Part shown: positions 35,934 through 44,399 of the stretch, one piece after another
Layout of the letters: each line of letters begins with the position of its first letter
How positions within the stretch are numbered: the stretch's first letter is position 1
DNA from: Nocardia sp. CDC159
GTDB taxonomy: Bacteria; Actinomycetota; Actinomycetes; Mycobacteriales; Mycobacteriaceae
Assembly: GCF_023740735.1 (NCBI RefSeq)
Contig: NZ_JAMRXH010000002.1
Span: forward strand, 62,001 to 126,000
DNA: 64,000 nucleotides
Reading direction: 5' to 3'
Program-made: the position numbers and the translations under genes
The notes under the pieces: model-generated
What the model saw: only the letters and a program-made list of their open reading frames with translations
What the model was told of the DNA's origin: nothing
Databases searched by the model: none

Positions 35934-37639
35934 CGCAGTCGCTCCCGCAGCGGCGAACGCGTGCCCACATGACAGACCCGCGCGGTGACCTCGCCGTTGT
36001 CCAGCAGCTGCCACAGCTCGGCCCGCTTGGGTTTACCGCTGGTGGTCCGCGGCACCGCCAGCGGCGCGATCACGGTCAGCGCGGCATGGTCGGCGGGTAG
36101 CCCCATCCGGGTCAGCACGCCCAGTGCGGCCGCCACCTTCTCCGGCGGCACCCGCTGCTGGAAGATCAGCAGGGCCGCGGCGGTATTCGGCTCGTCGAGA
36201 TCGCGCAGCACCGCGGTCACCTTGTCGTGATGCAGCCCCAGCCGCTCCGCCAGCGCCATCTCCACATCCTCGGCGGTGACGAAGTTGCCGTTGATCTTCA
36301 CCGAATTGCCCAGGCGGCCCAGCACATAGATCTGCCCGTCGCGCAGGAAGCCCAGATCGCCGGTGTGGTGGCGGCGATTGCTCGCCGCGATCGGCACGCT
36401 CGCCCCGTCCTCGAGATATCCGCTGAATATCGCGGGCGATTCGACCACCAGTTCGCCGACCCGACCCTCCGGCAGCGACTCCCCCGCGTCGTCGGTCACC
36501 AGCACACGCGCCCCCGGCAGCGGCTCCCCGCAGCCGACCACCCGGACCGCGTCCGCATCGTCGCCGGTCACCGGCTCGAGCGATTCCCGCCCGAGCACCG
36601 GAACCGCCTCGCCCGCACGGAATTTAGTCCCGTCGACCAGCAGCGCGTGCGGCGACTCACCCGGTCCGGTGGTCGATACGGCCAGGGTGGTCTCGGCCAT
36701 GCCGTATCCGGGTTTGAGCGCGTCCGCGCGCAGGCCGAACGGCCCCAGCAGGTCGTGCAGCGCCCGCAGCGCCCCGATATTGATGCGATCGGAGCCGATG
36801 ATCACCGTGCGCCAGGTGGAGAAGTCCATGCCCGCCAGGCTTTTCGGGCTCACCACCCGCACGATCCGCTCCAGCGCGAAATTCGGCGAGGCCGAATGGT
36901 TGACGCCGTGGCGGCCGAACAGCTCCAGCCACAGCAGCGGCCGCCGCACGAACTGCTCGGGCCGCATCAACCACACGTCCTTGCAGTGGCTGACCGGCGT
37001 CAGAAACGTTCCGATCAGCCCCATATCGTGATGCATCGGCAGCCAGGAGCCGAACGAGTCCGGATCGTCGGCGGGCCGATCGCGGAAGACCGTCTTCAGC
37101 ATCTCGATGTGGGCGACCACCGCCGCCGAGCTCAGGCATACCGCGCGCGGCGCGCGGGTCGACCCCGAGGTGAACTGGATGATCGAAATATCCTCGCCCA
37201 GTGCGGGATCGATGGTGGTGTCGATGCTCTCGCCGACCGGCTCGGCGGTGTCGATCCGCTGCGGCCCGGCCGGATCGTCCGGCAGCAGCGCCAGCGTCTG
37301 CGCCTCGGCGATCACCGCCCGCGGCGCCAGCGCGCCCAGCAGCGTCGCAACGTATTCGGGGTAGCTCACCGTGCCGTGCAGACCCGGCGGCGCGATCACG
37401 GTGGGAATCGCGCCCAGGGCCAGCGCGCCGAAGAAGTACCGCACGAAGTCGCGGCCGGTGGGCAGGATGATCGCCACCCGGTCGCTCTTGCGAATCTCGC
37501 GGTCGCGCAACCTGTTCGCCACCCCCAGCGACTCCCGCGCCAGCACCGGATAGCCGGTGCTGCGCCATTCGGAGCCCTGGTAGAAGGTCAGCGATGTGTC
37601 GGCGACGGGCTCGACCAGCCAATCGACTATCGACTTCAT
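35930..37639 (-). CDS. Fatty acyl-AMP ligase (FAAL)
   Basis: This 569-residue ANL enzyme is of the FAAL type. It carries QFTSGSTRAP (SGST at 158-161), SWLPMHHDMGLIGTFL, a GYGMAETTLAVS A5 motif, and a C-terminal TSGKPKR lysine. FAALs form acyl-AMP and pass the chain to a carrier protein instead of CoA. The A3 loop here has Arg and Ala where Lys-Gly is usual, so the loop may be less mobile. It directly follows the acyl carrier protein gene (four-base overlap), its obvious acceptor. It should feed a fatty acid into the cluster. Confidence 0.92.
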   Translation of the reverse strand: MKSIVDWLVEPVADTSLTFYQGSEWRSTGYPVLARESLGVANRLRDREIRKSDRVAIILPTGRDFVRYFFGALALGAIPTVIAPPGLHGTVSYPEYVATLLGALAPRAVIAEAQTLALLPDDPAGPQRIDTAEPVGESIDTTIDPALGEDISIIQFTSGSTRAPRAVCLSSAAVVAHIEMLKTVFRDRPADDPDSFGSWLPMHHDMGLIGTFLTPVSHCKDVWLMRPEQFVRRPLLWLELFGRHGVNHSASPNFALERIVRVVSPKSLAGMDFSTWRTVIIGSDRINIGALRALHDLLGPFGLRADALKPGYGMAETTLAVSTTGPGESPHALLVDGTKFRAGEAVPVLGRESLEPVTGDDADAVRVVGCGEPLPGARVLVTDDAGESLPEGRVGELVVESPAIFSGYLEDGASVPIAASNRRHHTGDLGFLRDGQIYVLGRLGNSVKINGNFVTAEDVEMALAERLGLHHDKVTAVLRDLDEPNTAAALLIFQQRVPPEKVAAALGVLTRMGLPADHAALTVIAPLAVPRTTSGKPKRAELWQLLDNGEVTARVCHVGTRSPLRERLR

Positions 37640-37932
37640 GAATGCCCCGATGCCGCCCGCACGCGCTGGATCAGCGTCACCAAATCCCCGACGGTCGCCA
37701 CCGCGCCGATATCCGGGTCATCGATGAGTTCGATGCCGTAGTGATCCTCCACCCGGGTCAGCGCCTCCATCATCGACAGCGAATCCAGGTCGATGTCGTC
37801 GCGGATGGAATCGGTCATGCGCAGGTCCGGCCGGGGACGGCCGACGCCGAGCTGGTCCTCGATCACCGCCAGCACGGCCGCGTCGTCGACGGCATCGGCG
37901 TCCAGCCGGGTGAGCCTGGTGTGCTCAGTCAA
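37636..37932 (-). CDS. Acyl carrier protein
   Basis: This 98-residue carrier protein has the phosphopantetheine site DLDSLS with Ser51 and typical acidic helices. It should hold the acyl chain loaded by the FAAL and present it to the acyl-CoA dehydrogenase-like enzyme or a transferase. The start appears to be TTG at 37932: it overlaps the preceding stop by eight bases, and GAGAGG stands upstream. No upstream ATG fits. A rare start codon may keep its level tied to the upstream gene. The N-terminal 15 residues are longer than in most stand-alone ACPs. Confidence 0.88.
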   Translation of the reverse strand: MTEHTRLTRLDADAVDDAAVLAVIEDQLGVGRPRPDLRMTDSIRDDIDLDSLSMMEALTRVEDHYGIELIDDPDIGAVATVGDLVTLIQRVRAASGHS

Positions 37933-39403
37933 GAATCGTCACCTCTCCTTTGTCCCCGTCCACCTGGACGCGTTGTCCGGACTTGATCTCCGCGGCCAGC
38001 GGATGCGAGACGACCGCGGGAATCCCCACCTCACGGCAGATGATCGCGATATGGGAGTACTGACTGCCGCGCGCGGTGACCACCGCGGAGACGAACGGCA
38101 GCAGCGGCATGATGTTGGCGTCGGCGCTCTCGCACACCAGCACCGCGCCCGGGGCCTGCGGCAGTTCGTCGAGGCCGATGGCGACCCCGTCGTACACGCC
38201 CGAGGACACGCCCCGGGGTCGCCGCACCGGTTGCACGTGCCGCGGTGCGCCCGGTGTCCGGTCCAGGTAGTCGGGCATGTCGACGGCCAGGGCGTCCTCG
38301 CAGGCGAGTCGTCGCGCCTCGAGCTCCCCCGGATCGGGCAGCGTCTTCGCGCGTAGTTCGGCCATCGCGAGATAGGGCCACTCGTCGGTGCGCAGTCCGC
38401 GCAGTTCGGCCAGCCGCGGGACGAACCGGCGGTGCGCGTGCAGCAGCCGCATCGCCAGCGACTTGCTGTGTTCGCGCAGGGCCATCACATCGCCGAGGAA
38501 CAGCACGGTCGCATCGATGCCGACCCCGCGCCAGCGCCCGCGCATGCCGATCAGCGCCTCGCGCGGGGACACCTCGACGACCTCGCCGCCACCGCGCGTC
38601 ACCTCGCCCATCGGGGGCAGCGTGTAATCGCACCAGGGCGCCTGGGTGTCGGCGATCTCGTAGAACGGATACCGAACGAACTCCGACGGCCCGCCCTCGA
38701 TGGGGGCCATGTCCGCGATCGGACCCCAGGGCAGTTCGGCGGGTTCGCGCAGCCAGTTCAGGATCGAATTACTCTGTACGGCAAGCCGATGCACGGCCGT
38801 GCGCTGCAGCACATCGGCGGCGATCGAGCCCGAGGTCCCGATGATGTGCAGATGCCAGGCCCGCTCCAGCAGCCCGTTGCCCACCTCGGCCAATTCACCT
38901 AGCCGCCAACCACTCTCGGTGGCCATGACATCGTCGACGAGCTGCTCGAAGTCGAAGACGCGCTGTTCGAGTTCGATGACCCGCGGCCGCAGCGTCACCA
39001 GTTCGCGCAGCATGCGATAGGTGGCCCGGTTGCGGCCGACCCGGCCGGGCCCGCGCCCCAGCATGGTGCGCGGCGGCTCGATGCCCTCGAAGTAGGCCGC
39101 GGTCACATCCTCGGGGGTCAGCAGGTCCACATGTTCGGCGATATGGCAGTAGGCGCTCAGGTTGTGGTACGGGCGGCAGTTGAAGTAGCCGGTGAACACG
39201 TAGTGGGATCCGGTGGCCCACACCGGATCCCGCAGAATGTCGGAGACGAAGGTGCGGGTGCCCAGCTCCATCGGGCGGCCCACCAGCGACCAGGACATCG
39301 GCGACAGCCGCTCGGGGGCGATCTCACCGAAGTTGCCCGCCGAGTACACCCGCAGCACCGGATGCGGTGCGGTATCGACCCGGCAGATCTCAGCTGTCGA
39401 CAC
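37925..39403 (-). CDS. PEP-utilising swivel-domain protein (rifampin-phosphotransferase/PigC-like part)
   Basis: This 492-residue protein looks like the back two-thirds of a rifampin phosphotransferase or PigC-type enzyme. It has a substrate-binding domain beginning with GNFGEIAPERLSPMSWSLVGR, then a long helical middle, then a mobile domain with TARGSQYSHIAII and phosphohistidine His451. No ATP-grasp domain is present. ATP may be used by the PPDK-like partner encoded three genes downstream. In characterised relatives this chemistry phosphorylates an antibiotic or drives a condensation, so here it may activate a carboxyl or hydroxyl during assembly. The GTG start at 39403 has GGGGAG six bases upstream and overlaps the epimerase gene by 14 bases. 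Confidence 0.75.
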   Translation of the reverse strand: MSTAEICRVDTAPHPVLRVYSAGNFGEIAPERLSPMSWSLVGRPMELGTRTFVSDILRDPVWATGSHYVFTGYFNCRPYHNLSAYCHIAEHVDLLTPEDVTAAYFEGIEPPRTMLGRGPGRVGRNRATYRMLRELVTLRPRVIELEQRVFDFEQLVDDVMATESGWRLGELAEVGNGLLERAWHLHIIGTSGSIAADVLQRTAVHRLAVQSNSILNWLREPAELPWGPIADMAPIEGGPSEFVRYPFYEIADTQAPWCDYTLPPMGEVTRGGGEVVEVSPREALIGMRGRWRGVGIDATVLFLGDVMALREHSKSLAMRLLHAHRRFVPRLAELRGLRTDEWPYLAMAELRAKTLPDPGELEARRLACEDALAVDMPDYLDRTPGAPRHVQPVRRPRGVSSGVYDGVAIGLDELPQAPGAVLVCESADANIMPLLPFVSAVVTARGSQYSHIAIICREVGIPAVVSHPLAAEIKSGQRVQVDGDKGEVTILD

Positions 39404-40400
39404 GAACGGCTCCCCTCTCGCGGGCGGCCGTCGCGACCATGCCCGCGTGCACCAGCGAACGACCGGTCGCGGCCAGATAGTCCGGCGTGGACGGGGCCGG
39501 GCCGCCGGGCAGTGCGTCGAGAATGTCCGGCTCGAAGTCGAACAGCGGCCGGGCGTAGTCCACGACCTCGGGATCGACGCCGAACCGCCGGGCCAGACCG
39601 CGCTGCAGCACCCGGGACAGGCCGCCGGTGTCGACCAGTTTCGGCATGACGTTCCAGGGTCGGCACAGCTCGTCGAGCACCTGCGCCATGGTCGGCAGGT
39701 CCGGATCGAAATAGGTGTAGGTGGAGGACGGTCCGTCGTCGGTGAGCAGCCGTTCCACCACCGCCGCCGAGGCGGCGATATCGGTGGCGTAGACCGGATA
39801 GTCGCCGCGGCGCTCCAGCAGCACCGGCAATCCGCTGAGCACATGCGGCAGCACGGCCACCGGACCGCCGTGGCGTGGAATCAGCCGCGCGGGCGCGGCC
39901 CCGAACAGCGTCCCCAGCCGCAGCACCGTCACCGGCAGCGCGCGTTCGCGCCGGATCACCAGCTCCGCACGGTATTTCGCGTACTCGTACCAGTTGCGGA
40001 AGGTCTGGCCCCGGGACAGATCCCGATTGCCGAGCGCACCGCGGGCGCGGCCGAGCGCCAGCACGCTCGACACATGCACCAGCCGACGCAGTTCGGTGCA
40101 GCCACGCGCGAAGTCGAGCACATTGCGCGTGCCGGTGAGATGTACGTTCACCACCTCGGCGGGATCGGCGGCCATGCCGACCGAGCCGAAGCAGGACACG
40201 ATGCCCGCCACCCCGGTCAGCCGCACCCGATCATCGGGGGCGAGTCCAAGGCCGGGCATCAGCACGTCCCCGACCACCCCCGCCCCCACGTCCGAACGTC
40301 CGGAGCGACTGAGTGCGGTGACCTCGTGTCCGGCGGCGACGAGGCGGCGTACCACGGCGTGGCCGAGATAGCCGGTGGCGCCCACGACGAGCACTCTCAT
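39390..40400 (-). CDS. NAD(P)-dependent epimerase/reductase (extended SDR), second
   Basis: This 336-residue extended SDR has VVGATGYLGHAV as the nucleotide loop, HVSSVLALG, and the catalytic YxxxK in YEYAKYRAE. The C-terminal half, with FDPDLPTMAQVLDEL, is typical of atypical epimerase/dehydratase members. It could reduce a keto or thioester-derived group, or epimerise a sugar. It overlaps the upstream SDR gene by four bases (ATGA) and the next gene by 14, so it is deep inside the operon. The substrate is not predictable. Confidence 0.85.
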   Translation of the reverse strand: MRVLVVGATGYLGHAVVRRLVAAGHEVTALSRSGRSDVGAGVVGDVLMPGLGLAPDDRVRLTGVAGIVSCFGSVGMAADPAEVVNVHLTGTRNVLDFARGCTELRRLVHVSSVLALGRARGALGNRDLSRGQTFRNWYEYAKYRAELVIRRERALPVTVLRLGTLFGAAPARLIPRHGGPVAVLPHVLSGLPVLLERRGDYPVYATDIAASAAVVERLLTDDGPSSTYTYFDPDLPTMAQVLDELCRPWNVMPKLVDTGGLSRVLQRGLARRFGVDPEVVDYARPLFDFEPDILDALPGGPAPSTPDYLAATGRSLVHAGMVATAARERGAVRVDS

Positions 40401-41542
40401 GCGAACCTCCCCAGCGGCAGACCGGCGAAATCGTCCACCGGAGGCGCGGTTTCGAGCCCGAAGGCGATGTCCAGGATCTCCTCGACCCCCACCGCGGGCG
40501 TCCAGCCGCCGGTGAGCGCGGCCAGCCGCGACCGCTCGAAGACCCGATCGATGGAGACGTAGCGCAGCCCGTGCAGCCGATTGCCCATCTCCCGGCTCCA
40601 CCGGGCGTACTTCAACACGACGTTCTCGCCGAGTCGCAAAACCCGCGGCGACGCGGTCACCAGCCGCGGCGGGCGATAGCGATGTTCGACATCCTTGGAC
40701 TCCAGCAGGGCCAGCAGCGCGGCCAGCGTGGGCGCCTGCTCCCCCGCGCACAGATGGACCAGCGCGCCCCCGTTCCAATCGCGAAAATCCGTTGCGGCGC
40801 CGCGGCTCAGCAGCCGCACCAGCCCCTCGCCGACCACATCGCGCGGCAGGATGTCCACCCGCGCGCCGGGCCGCACCGGCAGGATCGGGAGCTGTCCACG
40901 CGACAGCGGCGCGACCAGTTGATACAGCGAGCTGTAGCGGGTCGTCGACCGGGTGGCCGAACTGCCGATCACGCCGCCGATGCGGGCGATCAGGACCGGA
41001 TGTCCGGTATCGCCGGCCGCGCGCAGCAGATGCCGTTCGGCGAACCATTTGCTCAGCTCGTAGGGCGTGCGATCCGGATGCGGCGCGTGCTGCTGCTCCG
41101 GTATCCGCCCACCCAGGGTGCCCGCCACATACGCGGTGCTGGCATACAGATACGGGATGCGGCGGCCGATGCGCTCGGACAGGGCCCGGGCCACCTCGAG
41201 GCCGGTGATGGCGCCGAGGTAGTTGACGCGGTCCATATCGGCCTGCGACGCGGTCCAGTCGACGATCCCGGCCAGGTTCACCACCGCCGCGATATCGCCC
41301 CGAACGGCCAGGGCGTCCAGATCCAGCGCCCACGCGGGCGCGGTGACATCGCCGAGCAGCTGGGTGATGCGCGTGGTTCCGGGTGCATGGGCGCCGCCGA
41401 GGTTGCGCCGCTGCCGCCGCCGGACCACCGCCCGCAGCTCCAGTTCCGAGGCGATACCGGCCGATCCGGTCAGCACCGCCTCGGCGAAACCCTGGCCGAC
41501 CTGACCGGACAGTCCGGTGACGAGCATGCCCGCGGCCGTCAT
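40397..41542 (-). CDS. Extended SDR/thioester-reductase-like oxidoreductase, first
   Basis: This 381-residue extended SDR has LVTGLSGQVGQG at the N-terminus, YASTAYVAGTLGG, and PYELSKWFAE with the catalytic Tyr and Lys. The pattern is close to the NAD_binding_4 group that includes thioester reductase domains, so it may release or reduce an acyl thioester or alter a sugar. Its ATG overlaps the acyl-CoA dehydrogenase stop by four bases. It is clearly distinct from the neighbouring SDR at 39390, so two separate steps are likely. Confidence 0.82.
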   Translation of the reverse strand: MTAAGMLVTGLSGQVGQGFAEAVLTGSAGIASELELRAVVRRRQRRNLGGAHAPGTTRITQLLGDVTAPAWALDLDALAVRGDIAAVVNLAGIVDWTASQADMDRVNYLGAITGLEVARALSERIGRRIPYLYASTAYVAGTLGGRIPEQQHAPHPDRTPYELSKWFAERHLLRAAGDTGHPVLIARIGGVIGSSATRSTTRYSSLYQLVAPLSRGQLPILPVRPGARVDILPRDVVGEGLVRLLSRGAATDFRDWNGGALVHLCAGEQAPTLAALLALLESKDVEHRYRPPRLVTASPRVLRLGENVVLKYARWSREMGNRLHGLRYVSIDRVFERSRLAALTGGWTPAVGVEEILDIAFGLETAPPVDDFAGLPLGRFA

Positions 41543-42756
41543 CGGGTGATCCTGATCAGCCGGTCGTACATCTGAGCGTCGCCGCGCAGGGTGTCGCTGA
41601 CGATCGCCAGCATCATCTCGTCGGTGCCCGCGCCGATCCGAGCGACCCGAATATCGTTCCAGTACTGACCGAACGGCGTCTCCGCGGTCAGATAGCCCGG
41701 GCCGCCGAAGGTCTGCATGGCATCGCTGATCACGCGCTCACCCGCCCGGGCGGCGCACAGCTTCAAACCGGCTATGCGCGAGATGAGTTCGCGGTCCAGC
41801 GTCCGGGTCATCAACTGCCGCGCCACATCTCGCACCGCCCCGCGCAGCACCTCGACCTCGGCGCTGAGTTCGGCGAGCCGGAAGGCCAGATACTGGTGAT
41901 CGCGCAGCCTGCGGCCGAACTGCTCCCGGCGCTCGGCATGTTCCACCGCCAACCCGATCGCCGCGGCACAGCCGCCCGCGACCTGCGCGGCAATGGCCAA
42001 GCGCTCGAAGGACAAACCGTAGTTGAGATTCAGCACACCGAGCCCGCGCCGCCCGAGCAGCGCGTCTTGGCCGATCTCGACGCCGCGGAACTCCACCGCG
42101 ACGGTGTCGAGCGCATGGGTGCCCAGCTTGTCGTGCTCGCGAATCCGCACGGCGTCGGCCAGCGGCACCGCGAAGAGGGCATGGCGCTCGGTCGGCGTAC
42201 CGTCCGCGGTGGCCAGCCGGCACAGCACGATCGCGAAATCGGCCACCGCGCCGAGCGATACGTACTTCTTCGCCCCGTCGATCACCCAGCCGTCGGCCGT
42301 CGGCCGGGCGAGGGTGGTCACCGCCGACAGATCGCTGCCACCGGTCGGCTCGCTCGCCGCGATCGCGCCGACGATCCGGCCGTCCAGCGCGCCCTCGCGC
42401 AACTCGTGCAGCCGGATGCTGCTCCCGGCGAAGCGGTGCAGCAGCGACAGCACCGTCTCGGTGTGCAGCGAGACGCCGATCGCGATCCCCGCCGGGGCCC
42501 GGGTGCTCAGCGCATCACCCAGCGCCACACCGTATTCCACATCGCCCGCCGGTCCGGCATCGAGATCCCAGCGCCGCCGCAGCACCCCCGCCGCGCCCAG
42601 ATCGCTCAGCACCGAACAGGGGAAGCGCCGCGCCCGGTCGGCCTCGGGCACCCGCGCCAGGGCGGCGTCCACCACCGCCGCCAGCTCCTCCGGAGCCGGA
42701 CGCGCGCCGGGCCGCCGCCCGTTCGACTCGACCACTCCGGCCGACCCTGCCGTCAC
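41539..42756 (-). CDS. Acyl-CoA/acyl-ACP dehydrogenase
   Basis: This 405-residue FAD-dependent dehydrogenase has ASEPTGGSDL and a middle barrel. The C-terminal bundle has QREQ-like EHAERREQFGRRL, QTFGGPGYL and IGAGTDEMM. The usual catalytic Glu of the YEGT motif is Ala, as in isovaleryl-type enzymes, where the base lies in an earlier helix. The Glu in GLSFERLAIA fits that position. Next to FAAL and ACP it probably introduces a 2,3-double bond into the carrier-bound chain. I chose GTG 42756, with GGAG six bases upstream. The same frame is open to 45180 but has no start or domain logic there. Confidence 0.88.
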   Translation of the reverse strand: MTAGSAGVVESNGRRPGARPAPEELAAVVDAALARVPEADRARRFPCSVLSDLGAAGVLRRRWDLDAGPAGDVEYGVALGDALSTRAPAGIAIGVSLHTETVLSLLHRFAGSSIRLHELREGALDGRIVGAIAASEPTGGSDLSAVTTLARPTADGWVIDGAKKYVSLGAVADFAIVLCRLATADGTPTERHALFAVPLADAVRIREHDKLGTHALDTVAVEFRGVEIGQDALLGRRGLGVLNLNYGLSFERLAIAAQVAGGCAAAIGLAVEHAERREQFGRRLRDHQYLAFRLAELSAEVEVLRGAVRDVARQLMTRTLDRELISRIAGLKLCAARAGERVISDAMQTFGGPGYLTAETPFGQYWNDIRVARIGAGTDEMMLAIVSDTLRGDAQMYDRLIRITR

Positions 42757-42770
42757 CTCGCGCTCCTTCC

Positions 42771-44387
42771 TCAGGTCCACAGACCCGTGCCGTACCCGGC
42801 GTCGGTGCCCAGCACCGCCGCGCGCAACTCGTGCCTGCGCACCTTCCAGGTGGCGGTCCGGGGCAGGTCCTGCCACGGCACGATGATCGGATCGGCCAGC
42901 GCGGGCAGATCGGCCACCGCACTGCGCCAGCGCTTCTCGTCGAGGGTGTCGCCGTCCACGCACAGCACCGGCACCGGCAGCTGGCCGGGCACGCCCAGCA
43001 CGGTCACCTCGGTCGCCTCCGGCACCCGATCCAGCAGCGTGCTCTCCAGGGCGAGTCCGCTCGTGCCCGGGATGATGTCCACCTCGCGATCGACCAGCTT
43101 GAGCCGCCACAGCCAGTCGCGGTAGCCGATATCGCCGGTGTTCCACCACTTTCCGCCGTCCTTGCGGTCGTGCCGCTCGCTCTCGCCGAGATAGTTCAGG
43201 CAGCGTGCCCGGCTGGCCGCCAGGAGCAGTCCGGGGCGGCCCAGCCCCCGGCGCTTGCCGGTCTCCGGATCGGTCACCCGCACCCGCGAGACGGTCGGCA
43301 GCGTCCAACCGACATCGCTGGTCACCGGATTGCCGATGCGGCGCAGCCGCCCCCGGGTGAAGATCGCGCTGGAGATCGGCCCGACCTCGCTCTGCCCCCA
43401 GGAGGCGACCCACAGCGGCATCCGGCGCTTCGATGCCGCCAGGAAGGCCCGCACCGTCGGCGGATGCACCATGTCGAAGGTGCTGATGTACAGCCGCACC
43501 TGGGTCAGGGCGTCGGCGTGGGTGCGGGTCAGGCCCCGCCAGCGCTGAAAGATGTTGGGGCAGGCCTCGATGCTGGTCGGACGGAACTCCTTCAGCATCC
43601 GGCCCACCCGCTCCGGCTCGTGATCGGCGACTACCACCAGCTTCTCCGGCGCGAATCTGGTCTGCGCGACCGCCCAGGTGACCGCTCGCCAGTGTGCGAA
43701 CGAGATCGACGACAGGACAACGTCTTTGCGGCGGCTCACCACGAACGGAATCGGCATGAGTTCCAGGCGGCTGGCCGCGCGCAGCGTGCGCGGCGACTGC
43801 ACCACCAGCTTCGGCACCCCCGTGGTGCCGGAGGTGTGGGTCATCAGCAGCGGCTCGTCGTCGCCGACCAGATGGACCGGCGCGGGCCGCGCGGCGGCGA
43901 GCGCGTCCTCGAAGGGTATTGCCCCGGTGGGTAATTCGTTTCGATCGAGCGAGACGCCGACGCTCGGCAACACGACCGTGCGCCGTCCGCCCAGCACCTC
44001 GTCGCCGGAGTCGACGATGCGGCGGACCACACTCGCCGACATCACCACCAGCGCCGGATCCAGCCGGTGCAGCAGCGCGTGCAGCGCGGTGAGGCTGTTG
44101 GCGGCGGCGATATTCGCCGGTGTCGCACCAATTCTGGTGGCCGCGGCCGCGGTCAGGACGAAGTCGAAGTGATTGTCCTTGATCACGGCCAGGCGATCGC
44201 CCGGCCGGACGCCGACGCCGTACAGCCAGCCCGCCGTATCGTCCACCAGGCGGGCCAATGCCGCCGCGTCGCAGACGATGCCGCCGTCCGGCGCGATGTC
44301 GAACGGCCGGTCCAGATGCAGTGTCGTTTGCTTGGTCCGCTCGGCATGGTCGTGGAACACCGTGCCCAGGTTGATCGGTCGTGCCAT
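42771..44387 (-). CDS. AMP-forming acyl/aryl ligase
   Basis: This 538-residue ANL-family ligase has THTSGTTGVPKLV (A3), an SWGQSEVGP A5 region and NTGDIGYRDW (A7). The A10 segment reads PRTATWKVRRHEL: the essential Lys is kept, but the usual Gly before it is Trp. The nearest type is unclear, and an aromatic or unusual carboxylate substrate is possible. It follows the nucleotide-sugar dehydrogenase gene by 12 bases and precedes the dehydrogenase by 14. It may activate a second acid, separate from the fatty acid handled by the FAAL. Confidence 0.85.
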   Translation of the reverse strand: MARPINLGTVFHDHAERTKQTTLHLDRPFDIAPDGGIVCDAAALARLVDDTAGWLYGVGVRPGDRLAVIKDNHFDFVLTAAAATRIGATPANIAAANSLTALHALLHRLDPALVVMSASVVRRIVDSGDEVLGGRRTVVLPSVGVSLDRNELPTGAIPFEDALAAARPAPVHLVGDDEPLLMTHTSGTTGVPKLVVQSPRTLRAASRLELMPIPFVVSRRKDVVLSSISFAHWRAVTWAVAQTRFAPEKLVVVADHEPERVGRMLKEFRPTSIEACPNIFQRWRGLTRTHADALTQVRLYISTFDMVHPPTVRAFLAASKRRMPLWVASWGQSEVGPISSAIFTRGRLRRIGNPVTSDVGWTLPTVSRVRVTDPETGKRRGLGRPGLLLAASRARCLNYLGESERHDRKDGGKWWNTGDIGYRDWLWRLKLVDREVDIIPGTSGLALESTLLDRVPEATEVTVLGVPGQLPVPVLCVDGDTLDEKRWRSAVADLPALADPIIVPWQDLPRTATWKVRRHELRAAVLGTDAGYGTGLWT

Positions 44388-44399
44388 ACGGGTTCACTC

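Noticed and set aside
37925-39403. Complete rifampin phosphotransferase
   Set aside because: The ATP-grasp domain is missing and the protein is much shorter than the roughly 870-residue resistance enzyme. It is better read as a separated substrate-plus-swivel part.
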